In this document: piece after piece, positions 1-9,400 of the stretch
How positions within the stretch are numbered: the first letter of the stretch is position 1
Layout of the letters: each line of letters starts with the position of its first letter
Assembly (NCBI RefSeq): GCF_005497185.1
Contig: NZ_RJTN01000009.1
Location: forward strand, 92,588 to 156,587
Source: Pectobacterium polonicum
Lineage (GTDB): Bacteria > Pseudomonadota > Gammaproteobacteria > Enterobacterales > Enterobacteriaceae
Length of the DNA stretch: 64,000 nt
Direction: 5' to 3'
The notes under the pieces: model-generated
Told to the model about the DNA's origin: nothing
Databases searched by the model: none
The model's input: only the letters and a program-made list of their open reading frames with translations
Position numbers and translations under genes: made by a program

Positions 1-1
1 T

Positions 2-1594
2 GACAAACAGTTCTATCACTGTTTTGGCTGTGGCGCACACGGCAACGCCATAGACTTTTTGATGAATTACGATCGCCTCGAATTCGTTGAAACCATTGAA
101 GAACTGGCAACCCAATATGGCCTTGAAGTGCCTTATGAAACTGGCACTGGCCCAACTCAGTTAGAGCGACACCAACGGCAAAGTCTGTACGAATTGATGG
201 GGCAGCTTAGCGGGTTTTATCAGCAAGCACTCACACAGTCGGTTGGTACGCCAGCGTTACAGTATCTGCAACAGCGCGGTTTAAGCGCAGACGTCATCAG
301 CCATTTTGCGATTGGCTTCGCACCGCCCGGCTGGGATAACGTTTTAAAACGCTTTGGTCGAAATAATGACGACCGCAGCACATTGAACGATGCCGGCATG
401 CTGGTGACTAACGATCAGGGCAGAACGTATGACCGCTTCCGCGAGCGCGTAATGTTCCCTATCCGCGACAAACGGGGTCGAGTTATTGCCTTTGGCGGAC
501 GTGTATTAGGCGACGGTACACCAAAGTATCTCAACTCGCCGGAAACAGAGATTTTTCATAAAGGTCGCCAATTATACGGCCTGTATGAAGCGCAGCAGAG
601 CCACACCGATCTCAAGCGACTATTGGTTGTTGAGGGCTATATGGATGTGGTGGCACTGGCGCAGTTTGGTATTGATTATGCGGTGGCTTCGTTGGGGACT
701 TCCACGACCGCCGATCATATTCAGTTACTATTTCGCGCCACCGATCTGGTGGTGTGTTGTTACGACGGAGACCGTGCCGGACGCGAAGCGGCATGGCGCG
801 CGCTGGAAACTGCGCTACCCTATTTGAACGATGGTCGTCAGCTACGCTTTATGTTCCTGCCGGACGGTGAAGACCCCGACACGCTGGTACGTAAAGAGGG
901 CAAAGTCGCCTTTGAGCAGCGCATGGAACAGGCTCTGCCGCTGTCGCAGTTCCTGTTCGAGACACTGCAACAGCAGGTGGATATGAGTTCACCCGACGGC
1001 CGAACCAAGCTCAGCACGCTGGTGCTGCCGCTAATAGGTCAGGTGCCGGGAGAAACGCTGCGGCTGTATTTACGCCAGCAGCTCGGTAACAAACTAGGGA
1101 TTTTGGACGACAGCCAGTTGGACAGACTGCTACCTAAAGTGGCTGAGCAGACTCAATCCTACCAGCCACCGCAACTAAAAGTCACAACTATGCGTATACT
1201 TGTAGGACTTTTAGTACAAAACCCAAGACTGGCGACAGAAGTTCCTGACCTCGCGCTGGAAGGCATCGAAGAAGACAAAGTGGCTGGTTTATCGCTGTTT
1301 CAGGATTTGGTGAAAACCTGCAACGCCAGCCCAGGAATGAATATGGGTCTGCTGTTGGAAAAATATCGCGACAGCAAATACCGTAAACAGCTTGAAACCA
1401 TGGCTTCATGGAACCATATGATCGTAGAGGAAGAGCTCGACGAGAAGTTCAGAATCAGTCTGGCAGAGCTCTACGATCAGCTGTTGAAACAGCGACAAGA
1501 AACATTGATAGCCCGTGACAGAACGCATGGGCTCAACGCCAAAGAAAAAAAAGAGCTTTGGTCGTTGCAACTGGCGTTGACCAGAAAACACTGA
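2..1594 (+). CDS. dnaG: DNA primase DnaG (5' end outside window)
   Basis: Synthesises RNA primers at the replication fork. The frame is open from base 2, so the gene begins upstream of the window. The first visible residues contain HCFGCGAHGN, the second half of the CHC2 zinc ribbon. The Toprim core follows with VVEGYMDVVAL (acidic glutamate) and YDGDRAG (metal-binding DxD type), and the C-terminal third is the DnaB-binding helicase-interaction domain. rpoD lies 154 bp downstream, as in the rpsU-dnaG-rpoD macromolecular synthesis operon. The missing N-terminus is a window-edge effect, not a truncation. Confidence 0.97.
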   Translation, partial: DKQFYHCFGCGAHGNAIDFLMNYDRLEFVETIEELATQYGLEVPYETGTGPTQLERHQRQSLYELMGQLSGFYQQALTQSVGTPALQYLQQRGLSADVISHFAIGFAPPGWDNVLKRFGRNNDDRSTLNDAGMLVTNDQGRTYDRFRERVMFPIRDKRGRVIAFGGRVLGDGTPKYLNSPETEIFHKGRQLYGLYEAQQSHTDLKRLLVVEGYMDVVALAQFGIDYAVASLGTSTTADHIQLLFRATDLVVCCYDGDRAGREAAWRALETALPYLNDGRQLRFMFLPDGEDPDTLVRKEGKVAFEQRMEQALPLSQFLFETLQQQVDMSSPDGRTKLSTLVLPLIGQVPGETLRLYLRQQLGNKLGILDDSQLDRLLPKVAEQTQSYQPPQLKVTTMRILVGLLVQNPRLATEVPDLALEGIEEDKVAGLSLFQDLVKTCNASPGMNMGLLLEKYRDSKYRKQLETMASWNHMIVEEELDEKFRISLAELYDQLLKQRQETLIARDRTHGLNAKEKKELWSLQLALTRKH

Positions 1595-1748
1595 TACAGA
1601 GGCTTAATTGCCGATAAATAGCAGGGTCGAGCCCTGCAAAGAGCCGCTACAGGGGCTGCGGCGATAATAAAAATACCCCTAATGCTATTGTTAGCGAACT
1701 ACGCTGACCGACACCAACCCAAATACTCTGAAGTGTGGATACCGTCTT

Positions 1749-3584
1749 ATGGAGCAAAACCCGCAGTCACAGCTAAAGCTGCTTGTCACCCGTGGTAAGG
1801 AGCAAGGCTACCTGACCTATGCTGAGGTCAATGACCATCTGCCGGAAGATATCATCGACTCGGATCAGATCGAAGATATCATCCAGATGATTAACGACAT
1901 GGGCATCCAGGTGATGGAAGAAGCACCGGATGCTGACGATCTGTTGCTGGCCGAAAACACCAATGATGCCGATGAAGATGCGGCAGAGGCTGCTGCGCAG
2001 GTTCTATCCAGTGTTGAATCGGAAATTGGTCGTACTACCGATCCGGTTCGCATGTACATGCGTGAAATGGGTACCGTTGAGCTGTTAACACGTGAAGGCG
2101 AGATCGATATCGCCAAGCGTATTGAAGACGGTATCAACCAGGTTCAGTGCTCTGTTGCCGAGTATCCTGAAGCTATTACCTACTTGTTGGAACAATACGA
2201 TCGCGTCGAAGCGGGCGAAAGCCGTCTGTCCGATCTGATCACTGGTTTCGTTGATCCTAATGCGGAAGAGGACATCGCCCCTACCGCGACTCACGTTGGC
2301 TCTGAGCTTTCAAGCGAAGAAATGGACGATGACGACGAGGAAGAAGACGACGAGGAAGAAGAAGACGACAACAGTATCGATCCTGAACTGGCGCGTGAAA
2401 AGTTCACCGAACTGCGTGAGCAATACGAGACGACCCGTCAGGTAATCAAAGAACACGGCCGCAGTCATGCGCTGGCAGCACAGGAAATTCTGAACCTGTC
2501 TGAAGTGTTCAAGCAGTTCCGTCTGGTGCCGAAACAGTTCGATTTCCTGGTTAACAGCATGCGTTCCATGATGGATCGCGTCCGTACTCAGGAACGTTTG
2601 ATCATCAAACTGTGCGTTGAACAGTGCAAAATGCCGAAGAAAAACTTCGTCACGATGTTCACTGGCAATGAAACCAACAACACTTGGTTTGCCGCAGCAG
2701 TGGCAATGGGCAAACCTTGGTCTGAAAAGCTGAATGATGTTGAAGAAGACGTCACCCGTAGCCTGCAAAAATTGCAGCAGATCGAAGAAGAAACCGGTCT
2801 GACGATCGAGCAGGTTAAAGACATCAACCGCCGTATGTCGATTGGTGAAGCAAAAGCACGTCGCGCCAAGAAAGAAATGGTGGAAGCCAACCTGCGTCTG
2901 GTTATTTCTATCGCGAAGAAATACACCAACCGTGGTTTGCAGTTCCTCGACCTGATTCAGGAAGGCAACATCGGTCTGATGAAAGCGGTAGATAAGTTCG
3001 AATATCGCCGTGGTTACAAATTCTCGACCTATGCGACCTGGTGGATTCGTCAGGCGATCACCCGTTCTATCGCCGATCAGGCGCGTACCATCCGTATTCC
3101 GGTACACATGATTGAGACGATCAACAAACTGAATCGTATCTCTCGTCAAATGTTGCAGGAAATGGGTCGCGAGCCGACGCCGGAAGAGCTGGCTGAGCGT
3201 ATGCTGATGCCGGAAGACAAGATCCGTAAAGTGCTGAAAATCGCGAAAGAGCCGATTTCAATGGAAACCCCAATTGGTGATGATGAAGACTCACATCTGG
3301 GCGATTTCATCGAGGATACGACGCTGGAGCTACCGCTGGATTCCGCCACGTCGGAAAGCCTGCGTTCAGCGACACACGACGTACTGGCTGGTTTGACTGC
3401 ACGTGAAGCGAAAGTCCTGCGTATGCGTTTCGGTATCGATATGAACACCGACCATACGCTGGAAGAAGTCGGCAAACAGTTTGACGTTACGCGTGAGCGT
3501 ATCCGTCAGATCGAAGCAAAAGCGCTGCGTAAACTGCGTCACCCAAGCCGTTCTGAAGTGCTGCGTAGCTTCCTGGATGATTAA
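1749..3584 (+). CDS. rpoD: RNA polymerase sigma-70 factor RpoD
   Basis: Primary sigma factor that directs RNA polymerase to housekeeping promoters. The 611 residues show region 1.1 at the N-terminus, region 1.2 ([11 protein letters not shown]), a non-conserved region with a run of acidic residues near 195-210, region 2 ([18 protein letters not shown], -10 recognition and melting), region 3, and region 4.2 ([17 protein letters not shown], -35 helix-turn-helix). Length matches enterobacterial RpoD. It follows dnaG in the same direction and ends in a strong hairpin terminator. Confidence 0.99.
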   Translation: MEQNPQSQLKLLVTRGKEQGYLTYAEVNDHLPEDIIDSDQIEDIIQMINDMGIQVMEEAPDADDLLLAENTNDADEDAAEAAAQVLSSVESEIGRTTDPVRMYMREMGTVELLTREGEIDIAKRIEDGINQVQCSVAEYPEAITYLLEQYDRVEAGESRLSDLITGFVDPNAEEDIAPTATHVGSELSSEEMDDDDEEEDDEEEEDDNSIDPELAREKFTELREQYETTRQVIKEHGRSHALAAQEILNLSEVFKQFRLVPKQFDFLVNSMRSMMDRVRTQERLIIKLCVEQCKMPKKNFVTMFTGNETNNTWFAAAVAMGKPWSEKLNDVEEDVTRSLQKLQQIEEETGLTIEQVKDINRRMSIGEAKARRAKKEMVEANLRLVISIAKKYTNRGLQFLDLIQEGNIGLMKAVDKFEYRRGYKFSTYATWWIRQAITRSIADQARTIRIPVHMIETINKLNRISRQMLQEMGREPTPEELAERMLMPEDKIRKVLKIAKEPISMETPIGDDEDSHLGDFIEDTTLELPLDSATSESLRSATHDVLAGLTAREAKVLRMRFGIDMNTDHTLEEVGKQFDVTRERIRQIEAKALRKLRHPSRSEVLRSFLDD

Positions 3585-3615
3585 TTCATCCCTTAGCTAA
3601 TCCACACGCTAGATG

Positions 3616-3642
3616 ACCCCGGTTCGCCGGGGTTATTTTTTA
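3616..3642 (+). terminator. Intrinsic terminator of rpoD
   Basis: Seven-base-pair stem ACCCCGG/CCGGGGT with a TTCG tetraloop, followed by TATTTTTTAT. It sits 32 bp after the rpoD stop codon and before the convergent mug gene. Confidence 0.9.
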
Positions 3643-3666
3643 TCTATCAGAATCCTCAGCCTGGAT

Positions 3667-4170
3667 TTATGTATTACTCTGCAACGTCTGATGTAGCTCC
3701 TGATACGACGCCACCAGCGACTCTAACGTCGCACGGTTCAGCCCGCTAGGATTCGGCAACACCCAAACCTGCGTCTCACCAATACGCCGCTCCTGACGCC
3801 CCCATGAGACCTTTTTGATACCAAACGCCTGACTGAACGCTTGCTTCCCTAGCACGGCCAGCGTACGCGGTTGATAGCGTTCTATCTTCTCAACAATCGC
3901 ATTCCCGCCTTGCAGCAATTCATCTCGCCCCAGCTCGGTTGCCTCGACCGTTGGTCGCTCCACCAACATGGTGATGCCGCATCTGGTATCCAGCAGATGC
4001 TGTTCTTCCGCAGGTGTCAACAAGCGTTCGGTAAAACCCGCCTGATGAATCACTTTCCAGAAGCGATTACTGGGGTTCGCGAAGTGATAACCGTGATGTG
4101 CCGTCGACAGCCCGGGGTTAATACCGCAGAAAACAACCTGAAGATTCATGGCCAGAATATCGGTAATCAT
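3667..4170 (-). CDS. mug: G/U mismatch-specific DNA glycosylase Mug
   Basis: Removes uracil and ethenocytosine from mismatches with guanine, starting base-excision repair. The 167 residues carry the family's active-site motif GINPGLS (Asn activates water) and the second conserved motif [10 protein letters not shown] that wedges into the helix. The uracil-DNA glycosylase fold covers the whole protein and its length is normal for Mug. Convergent with rpoD, as in Escherichia coli. Confidence 0.96.
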   Translation of the reverse strand: MITDILAMNLQVVFCGINPGLSTAHHGYHFANPSNRFWKVIHQAGFTERLLTPAEEQHLLDTRCGITMLVERPTVEATELGRDELLQGGNAIVEKIERYQPRTLAVLGKQAFSQAFGIKKVSWGRQERRIGETQVWVLPNPSGLNRATLESLVASYQELHQTLQSNT

Positions 4171-4268
4171 ATCTTTCCCTACCGCAATTGACTGAGCCTA
4201 TCGTAAATTCTGATAGGAATAACAACAAGCTATCTTGAGTATAAAATCACCACCCGGTAGATAGGCTA

Positions 4269-4298
4269 TAGACCTTCCCCCATACATTACCGTATAAT
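4269..4298 (+). promoter_or_regulatory. Probable promoter of tRNA-Ile2
   Basis: A perfect -10 hexamer TATAAT at 4293-4298 lies 13 bp before the tRNA 5' end. The discriminator (CACCGCCC) is GC-rich, typical of stringently controlled stable-RNA promoters. The -35 region (around TAGACC at 4269) is weak, so the exact pairing is uncertain. Confidence 0.5.
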
Positions 4299-4310
4299 CA
4301 CCGCCCATCC

Positions 4311-4386
4311 GGCCCCTTAGCTCAGTGGTTAGAGCAGGCGACTCATAATCGCTTGGTCGCTGGTTCAAGTCCAGCAGGGGCCACCA
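4311..4386 (+). tRNA. ileX: tRNA-Ile2 (CAU anticodon, lysidine type)
   Basis: A 76-nt cloverleaf with acceptor GGCCCCT/AGGGGCC, D-loop AGCTCAGTGGTTAGAGC, T-arm GGTTCAAGTCC and encoded CCA. The anticodon is CAT, but the body matches the minor isoleucine tRNA ileX rather than elongator or initiator Met tRNA. TilS converts the anticodon C to lysidine so that the tRNA reads AUA. The position beside mug is the same as ileX in E. coli. Confidence 0.95.
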
Positions 4387-4391
4387 AATTC

Positions 4392-4427
4392 AAGGAGTTG
4401 CGTTAACAGCGCAGCTCCTTTATTTTT
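4392..4427 (+). terminator. Intrinsic terminator after tRNA-Ile2
   Basis: Imperfect 11-bp stem from AAGGAGTTGCG paired with GCGCAGCTCCTT, followed by TATTTTT. It lies just after the tRNA CCA end. Confidence 0.8.
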
Positions 4428-4488
4428 GGGCGTCGGTTTATGTTTATCAGGAAGAAGCGGAATGGAATGGAAAAGCAAAACAGCCTAT

Positions 4489-5391
4489 TCACGTCTTAAT
4501 AACCTGTGAACACACCTCGATAAACGCACGCAATTTAGGTTGATTCCTCGCAGCTCTTGAGAAATAAAGAAAGAGGCCGTCATTTCCCGGCGAGAGATCG
4601 AGTAACGCCGCTTCCAGCGTGCCATTTGCCAGTTCACGTGAGGTATGGAAAGTGGATGAGTAAATAAGCCCAACACCCCTGACCGCGAGGCTACGCATTA
4701 ACTCACCATCGTTCACGGTAATTGTACCGGTCGGCTCAACTCTTACACTTTCTTTATTTTCGACAAACTCCCACCGATAAATATCTCCCTTTTCTGGGCG
4801 ACGAAAGCGAATACATTCGTGATGCACCAGATCGCACGTCGCTTTAGGCTTACCGTTCGCTTTGAAATAGTCTGGCGAACCAAATACCGCCCACTTAAAT
4901 GGCGGGGAGAGCCGTACTGCAATCATATCCTGTTCGATGTATGAACCGATCATAATGCCAGCATCGTAGCCTTCGGAGACGAAATTATCGTGACGATTAC
5001 TCACCGTGATATCGATATTCAAATTCGGCCACGCCTGACGAAATGCAGGTATGAGGGGCTCGATAACATGAGGCAATGCCAAACGTTCTACGATCAGCTT
5101 CAACGTCCCCGAGGGCTTTTTTGCCGATTGAGCCACATCTTCAAAACCCGTTGCGATAACGTGTGCCGCGGGCCCAATTCTCAGCAGCAGGTCTTCTCCT
5201 GCTTCCGTCAATGCCATTTTGCGTGTCGTGCGATGGAAAAGTAGCACGCCGAGGCGATGCTCCAGTTTCTGGAGCGACAGACTCACCGAACCCGGCGTCT
5301 TGCCCAGATCGAGCGCGGCTTTGCGAATGCTCAATCGTTTCGCTATCGCCAGAAATTCTGCCAGTCCATCAAAGCTATCAGATTGCCCCAT
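4489..5391 (-). CDS. LysR-family transcriptional regulator
   Basis: 300 residues with an N-terminal winged helix-turn-helix (about 10-65, containing KAALDLGKTPGSVSLSLQKL) and a LysR substrate-binding domain (about 95-295). It is transcribed divergently from the exported DJ-1/PfpI gene across a 179-bp gap, the usual arrangement for a LysR regulator and its target, so it probably controls that gene. The effector cannot be read from the sequence. It resembles the YafC/DsdC-like subgroup only in general terms. Confidence 0.88.
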   Translation of the reverse strand: MGQSDSFDGLAEFLAIAKRLSIRKAALDLGKTPGSVSLSLQKLEHRLGVLLFHRTTRKMALTEAGEDLLLRIGPAAHVIATGFEDVAQSAKKPSGTLKLIVERLALPHVIEPLIPAFRQAWPNLNIDITVSNRHDNFVSEGYDAGIMIGSYIEQDMIAVRLSPPFKWAVFGSPDYFKANGKPKATCDLVHHECIRFRRPEKGDIYRWEFVENKESVRVEPTGTITVNDGELMRSLAVRGVGLIYSSTFHTSRELANGTLEAALLDLSPGNDGLFLYFSRAARNQPKLRAFIEVCSQVIKT

Positions 5392-5570
5392 CAGGGTTCC
5401 TCATCGTCATGCGATACCAGGATCATTCAACGCACTTTACGACATTTTATCACGCCAATACAAAGTTATTACATCGATTTATTAAACAATGCATCCCGTT
5501 ATTACCCCCTGTTTTCAACCAGTTATCACAGATATAGTCGGCAGACATCACCTGCTGAAAGGAGTTTTTT

Positions 5571-6335
5571 ATGTCAATAATAAAACGTTGTGCTGGTCTT
5601 ATCGCCGCGATGGCTGTGTTTGCCGCAGCCTCCCCTGTTTTTGCTCAGGCCAATCTGAAAGAAGAGAAGATACTGATCGTCGTCTCCAGTCTGGATAAAA
5701 AGACGCCTGACCTCGTCGGTGGCTTCTGGTTTCCAGAACTGACTCACCCGGTTGAAGTCTTCGACAAAACCGGACTGGATTACGACATTGCCAGCCCGAA
5801 AGGAGGATTGCCTCCGTTCGACGGGTTCGATCTCAAAGATCGCGCGAGTCTGGATTTTTGGACTAACCCAGAGCACCGCAACAAATTGGCCAATTCCATC
5901 CCGCTGGCAAACGTTGATCCTGCTAAATACACCGCGATCCTGCTCGTCGGCGGACACGGGCCAATGTGGGATTTCGTCAACAATCCTGAGCTGATCAACA
6001 TCGTGCGTACGATGTACGAGAAAAATGACATCATCAGTGCCGTTTGCCACGGCCCAGCTGGCTTGCTGAATGTGAAGCTCAGCAATGGCGAACTGTTGAT
6101 TAAAGGCCGTCACCTTACCGGCTTTACTGCGGAAGAAGAAGCGTCCCGTAATTACGACAAGATTGTTCCGTTTGAACTTGAAGCGGCGCTGAAAAAGGAC
6201 GGCGCAACATTCGAAGAAGCCCCAATCTTCGAAAATAAAGTCGTCGTTGACGGGCGATTGATCACCGGCCAGAACCCAGCATCCGCTCAAGCGCTTGGCG
6301 AAGCCGTCGTCAATGCGCTGAAAACGAAGGCGTAA
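5571..6335 (+). CDS. Exported DJ-1/PfpI family protein
   Basis: 254 residues with a Sec signal peptide (about 1-25, cleavage after PVFA-QA) and then a complete DJ-1/PfpI type-1 glutamine-amidotransferase-like domain. The nucleophile elbow is SAVCHGPAGL with the conserved Cys, and the glutamate side is at VFDKTGLDYDIASPKGG. Cytoplasmic relatives are glyoxalase III or chaperone-like (HchA/YajL type). A periplasmic location is less common and suggests detoxification or repair outside the cytoplasm. RBS AAAGGAG precedes the ATG. Catalytic activity is not proven. Confidence 0.85.
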   Translation: MSIIKRCAGLIAAMAVFAAASPVFAQANLKEEKILIVVSSLDKKTPDLVGGFWFPELTHPVEVFDKTGLDYDIASPKGGLPPFDGFDLKDRASLDFWTNPEHRNKLANSIPLANVDPAKYTAILLVGGHGPMWDFVNNPELINIVRTMYEKNDIISAVCHGPAGLLNVKLSNGELLIKGRHLTGFTAEEEASRNYDKIVPFELEAALKKDGATFEEAPIFENKVVVDGRLITGQNPASAQALGEAVVNALKTKA

Positions 6336-6351
6336 TCACCGCATCATCAGT

Positions 6352-6379
6352 TGCGTTAGGTGGTAAAACACCTAACGCA
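6352..6379. terminator. Hairpin between convergent genes
   Basis: Perfect 11-bp inverted repeat TGCGTTAGGTG/CACCTAACGCA with a 6-nt loop, located between the stop codons of the DJ-1 gene and the nitrate reductase gene. There is no strong T-run on either side, so termination efficiency is unclear. Confidence 0.55.
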
Positions 6380-6445
6380 TCAACCTTAGAAAGGACGTCG
6401 CACATCAGGCGGTGCGCCTGATACCAGCAAAAGCCACTGGCAAAC

Positions 6446-9400
6446 TCAGTACACATCGCGGACATAGCGTTTGTCCTGTGCCATTTTGGCAATATAGGAC
6501 GCCGCATCTTCACGGCTCATGTTCCCGTGAACCTGCACAACCTGCCGAAGCGCCGAGTCCACATCTTTCGCCATGCGGCTGGCATCACCACACACGTAGA
6601 AATGCGCGCCCTTCTCTAACCAGCGCCATAGCTCAGCCCCCTGCTCACACATACGGTGCTGAACATAAATTTTCTCACGTTGGTCACGCGAAAAAGCCGT
6701 ATCAAACCGATGCAGGTAACCCTCGCGTTGCAGTTTCTCCAACTCTTCACGATAGTAAAAATCTGTCGCGGCACGCTGCTCGCCAAAGAACAGCCAATTT
6801 TTACCTTGCACCCCTGTCGCCCGTCGCTCTTGCAGAAAAGCCCGGAAAGGTGCGATCCCCGTGCCCGCCCCAACCATGATGATTGGCGTATCTGGGTGTT
6901 TTGGCGTACGAAAATGCGCTGATTTTTGGATGAAGATAGGCACGGCAACCGACCCTGCTGCGCGGTCAGCCAGAAACGTTGAACACACGCCGCCACGCGG
7001 TTTACCCTCAGCACCATAGCGCACCGTCGACACGGTCAGATGGATCTGGTGCGGCGTGACTTTCGGGCTGGACGAAATCGAGTACAAACGCGGCTGCATA
7101 CGTTTAAGCACGCGCAACCATTCGTCAGCCTGAACCTGTATCGGAAAATCCTGTAGCAAATCGACAATCTGCCGTCCCCACAGCCACTGTTTGAGCTCTT
7201 CTTTACGTTCCTCTTTCAGCAGGTCGGCCAGCGCAGCATGACCCGAGCGTGCGCTGACAAACTGCAAGATCTCCGGCGTGATGCGGGCAATCTCGAAATG
7301 CTGGGATAACGCCTCAGCAAGCGCCATATCACCCTTATCTTTGACGGTCACGACGGTAGAAGGCGAGAGTTTGAGGGCAGAAAGCATATCGCTCACCAGT
7401 TCAGGGCTGTTAGTCGGCCAGATGCCAAGCGCGTCCCCCGCTTCGTAGCTCACATCGCTGCCTGAAATATCAAAGGCGAATTGCCGGGTTTCTTTTTCCG
7501 CTCCCGGCGCATTAAGCAACTGGTTGATGACAAGGCGTGCAGGCAGAGGCGCATTTCGACTAAAGGTAGGCACCGAAGCTGCTGGTGTCATCGTGCATGC
7601 TTCATTTCCGTCAGCCAGTACCGCCGTTGCGGGCGTAGCAACCTTGCTTGCCATTGGCGTATGCGCTCCCGCGAGGGCGTTGACCATGCTGTCTAACCAG
7701 GCTTTCGCCGCATCCTGATAGTCAGGCTCACAGTCGATTCGTGCTGACAGACGCTGCGCACCCAGCGCCTCCAGCCGTGCATCGAGCCGACGGCCAAAAC
7801 CGCAAAACTGATCGTAGTTTGAATCACCGAATGCCAGTACAGAGAACGACACGTCCGCCAGTCTGGGTGCAGTCTCCGCCTCTAATGCCGTCCAGAAAGT
7901 GGTGCCATTGTCAGGAGGGTCGCCGTCGCCAAACGTGCTGGCGATGAAGAGCACACGCGGCATCGCAGGCAGATTAGCACTGTTGAAACTGTCCATATCG
8001 GACAGGGTAACGGTATGCCCTTCAGCCTTCAGACGTTCGGCGCACTGTGCCGCGAAACCTTCCGCATTGCCAGTCGACGACGCCCATAAAATCAAAATAG
8101 GGGGTTGTGATGGCACAGTTGCAGCCACCACATTGGGAGAAGAAGCGGGTAGCAACGTTATACCGTCACTGGGTAGCCAGGTGCGGGCAAAAAGCCCTGC
8201 CAGCATTCCGTCGAGCATCAAGCGTCTGGAGGGTTCCAGTGGTGCCGTGGCGGGCAGTACAGGCACACCACCAGCCAGCCTCGATGCGTCAGTACGCAGG
8301 GCCGCAATATAACCTTGCAGATAGTGTTGTTCGGGCGCACTGAGTGTCATCGCTGGCGCGGCATCAAGGCCAAGTAGCGTGGCCAGCGCATCAATGTGTT
8401 TCATGTCGAGTTCCTTGATGTCGTTTTTCGGCGTACTCGCCTCGGCCTGTTCCGATACGGGAACAGCCGCTGGGCGGCTCTCTCGCTCAGGAGAAATCCG
8501 CGCTGAGGGTTCAGCGATCCGCGTCAGCGCCACCGCAGAGATCTTGAATTCAGGCTGCTGGGAAATCGGATCAATGGCATCGCTGGTGACGGCGTTAATC
8601 GCCAGATCGTCACCAAAGACGTCATTCCAGTGAAAGGGAGCAAAGCAGTTACCGGGGCGAACCCGATTGGTCACCACGGCGGGGAGTACCGCACGCCCAC
8701 GACGCGACCGGACTTCCACACGATCCTTATCCTGAATACCGAGCGCAATGGCATCTTCGGGATGCACTTCGATAAACGGCCCAGGATTGAGCTTGTTGAG
8801 CGTCGGAATTTTTCCGGTTTTCGTCATCGTGTGCCACTGGTGCTGTAAGCGGCCGGTATTCAGCACAAACTGAAAGTCATCATCCGGCATTTCGGCGGGC
8901 GACATATGCGGTCGAGGGAGGAATATTCCTTTACCGCTTTCGGTCGCAAAAACGAGGCGTGGCTGGGTGCCGTCCGGCAGGTCTTTACGCGTCTGGCTCA
9001 CGCCGTCATTGAGGTAGCGAATGGGATGACGGTCTTGGTTATCCTCAGGAGGACAGGGCCACTGTAAGGGAGCCTGCCGTAAGCGTTCATAGCTGGCACC
9101 ACGAATGTCGTATCCCGTCTTCGGGTTCCAGAACTGTTTGATTTCTTCAAACACCTCGGATGCCGAGCCGTAGCTAAATCCTTGCTCATAGCCCATCTCG
9201 CAGGCGACGCTGGCGATGATTTGCCAATCGGCCATCGCCTCACCGGGCGGTTCAACGGCCTTTTGCATCAGCGTCAAATTTCGCTCGGAGTTAATCATCA
9301 CGCCTTCAGCCTCAGCCCACAGTGCGCCGGGCAGCAGGATATCGGCATAGCGGTTGGTCTCGGTATCGAGAAACGCATCTTGTGTGATAACCAGTTCGGC

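Noticed and set aside
2310..3149. 279-codon open frame on the minus strand inside rpoD
   Set aside because: It is antisense to the highly conserved rpoD and its composition reflects the rpoD codons; no motif or RBS supports it.
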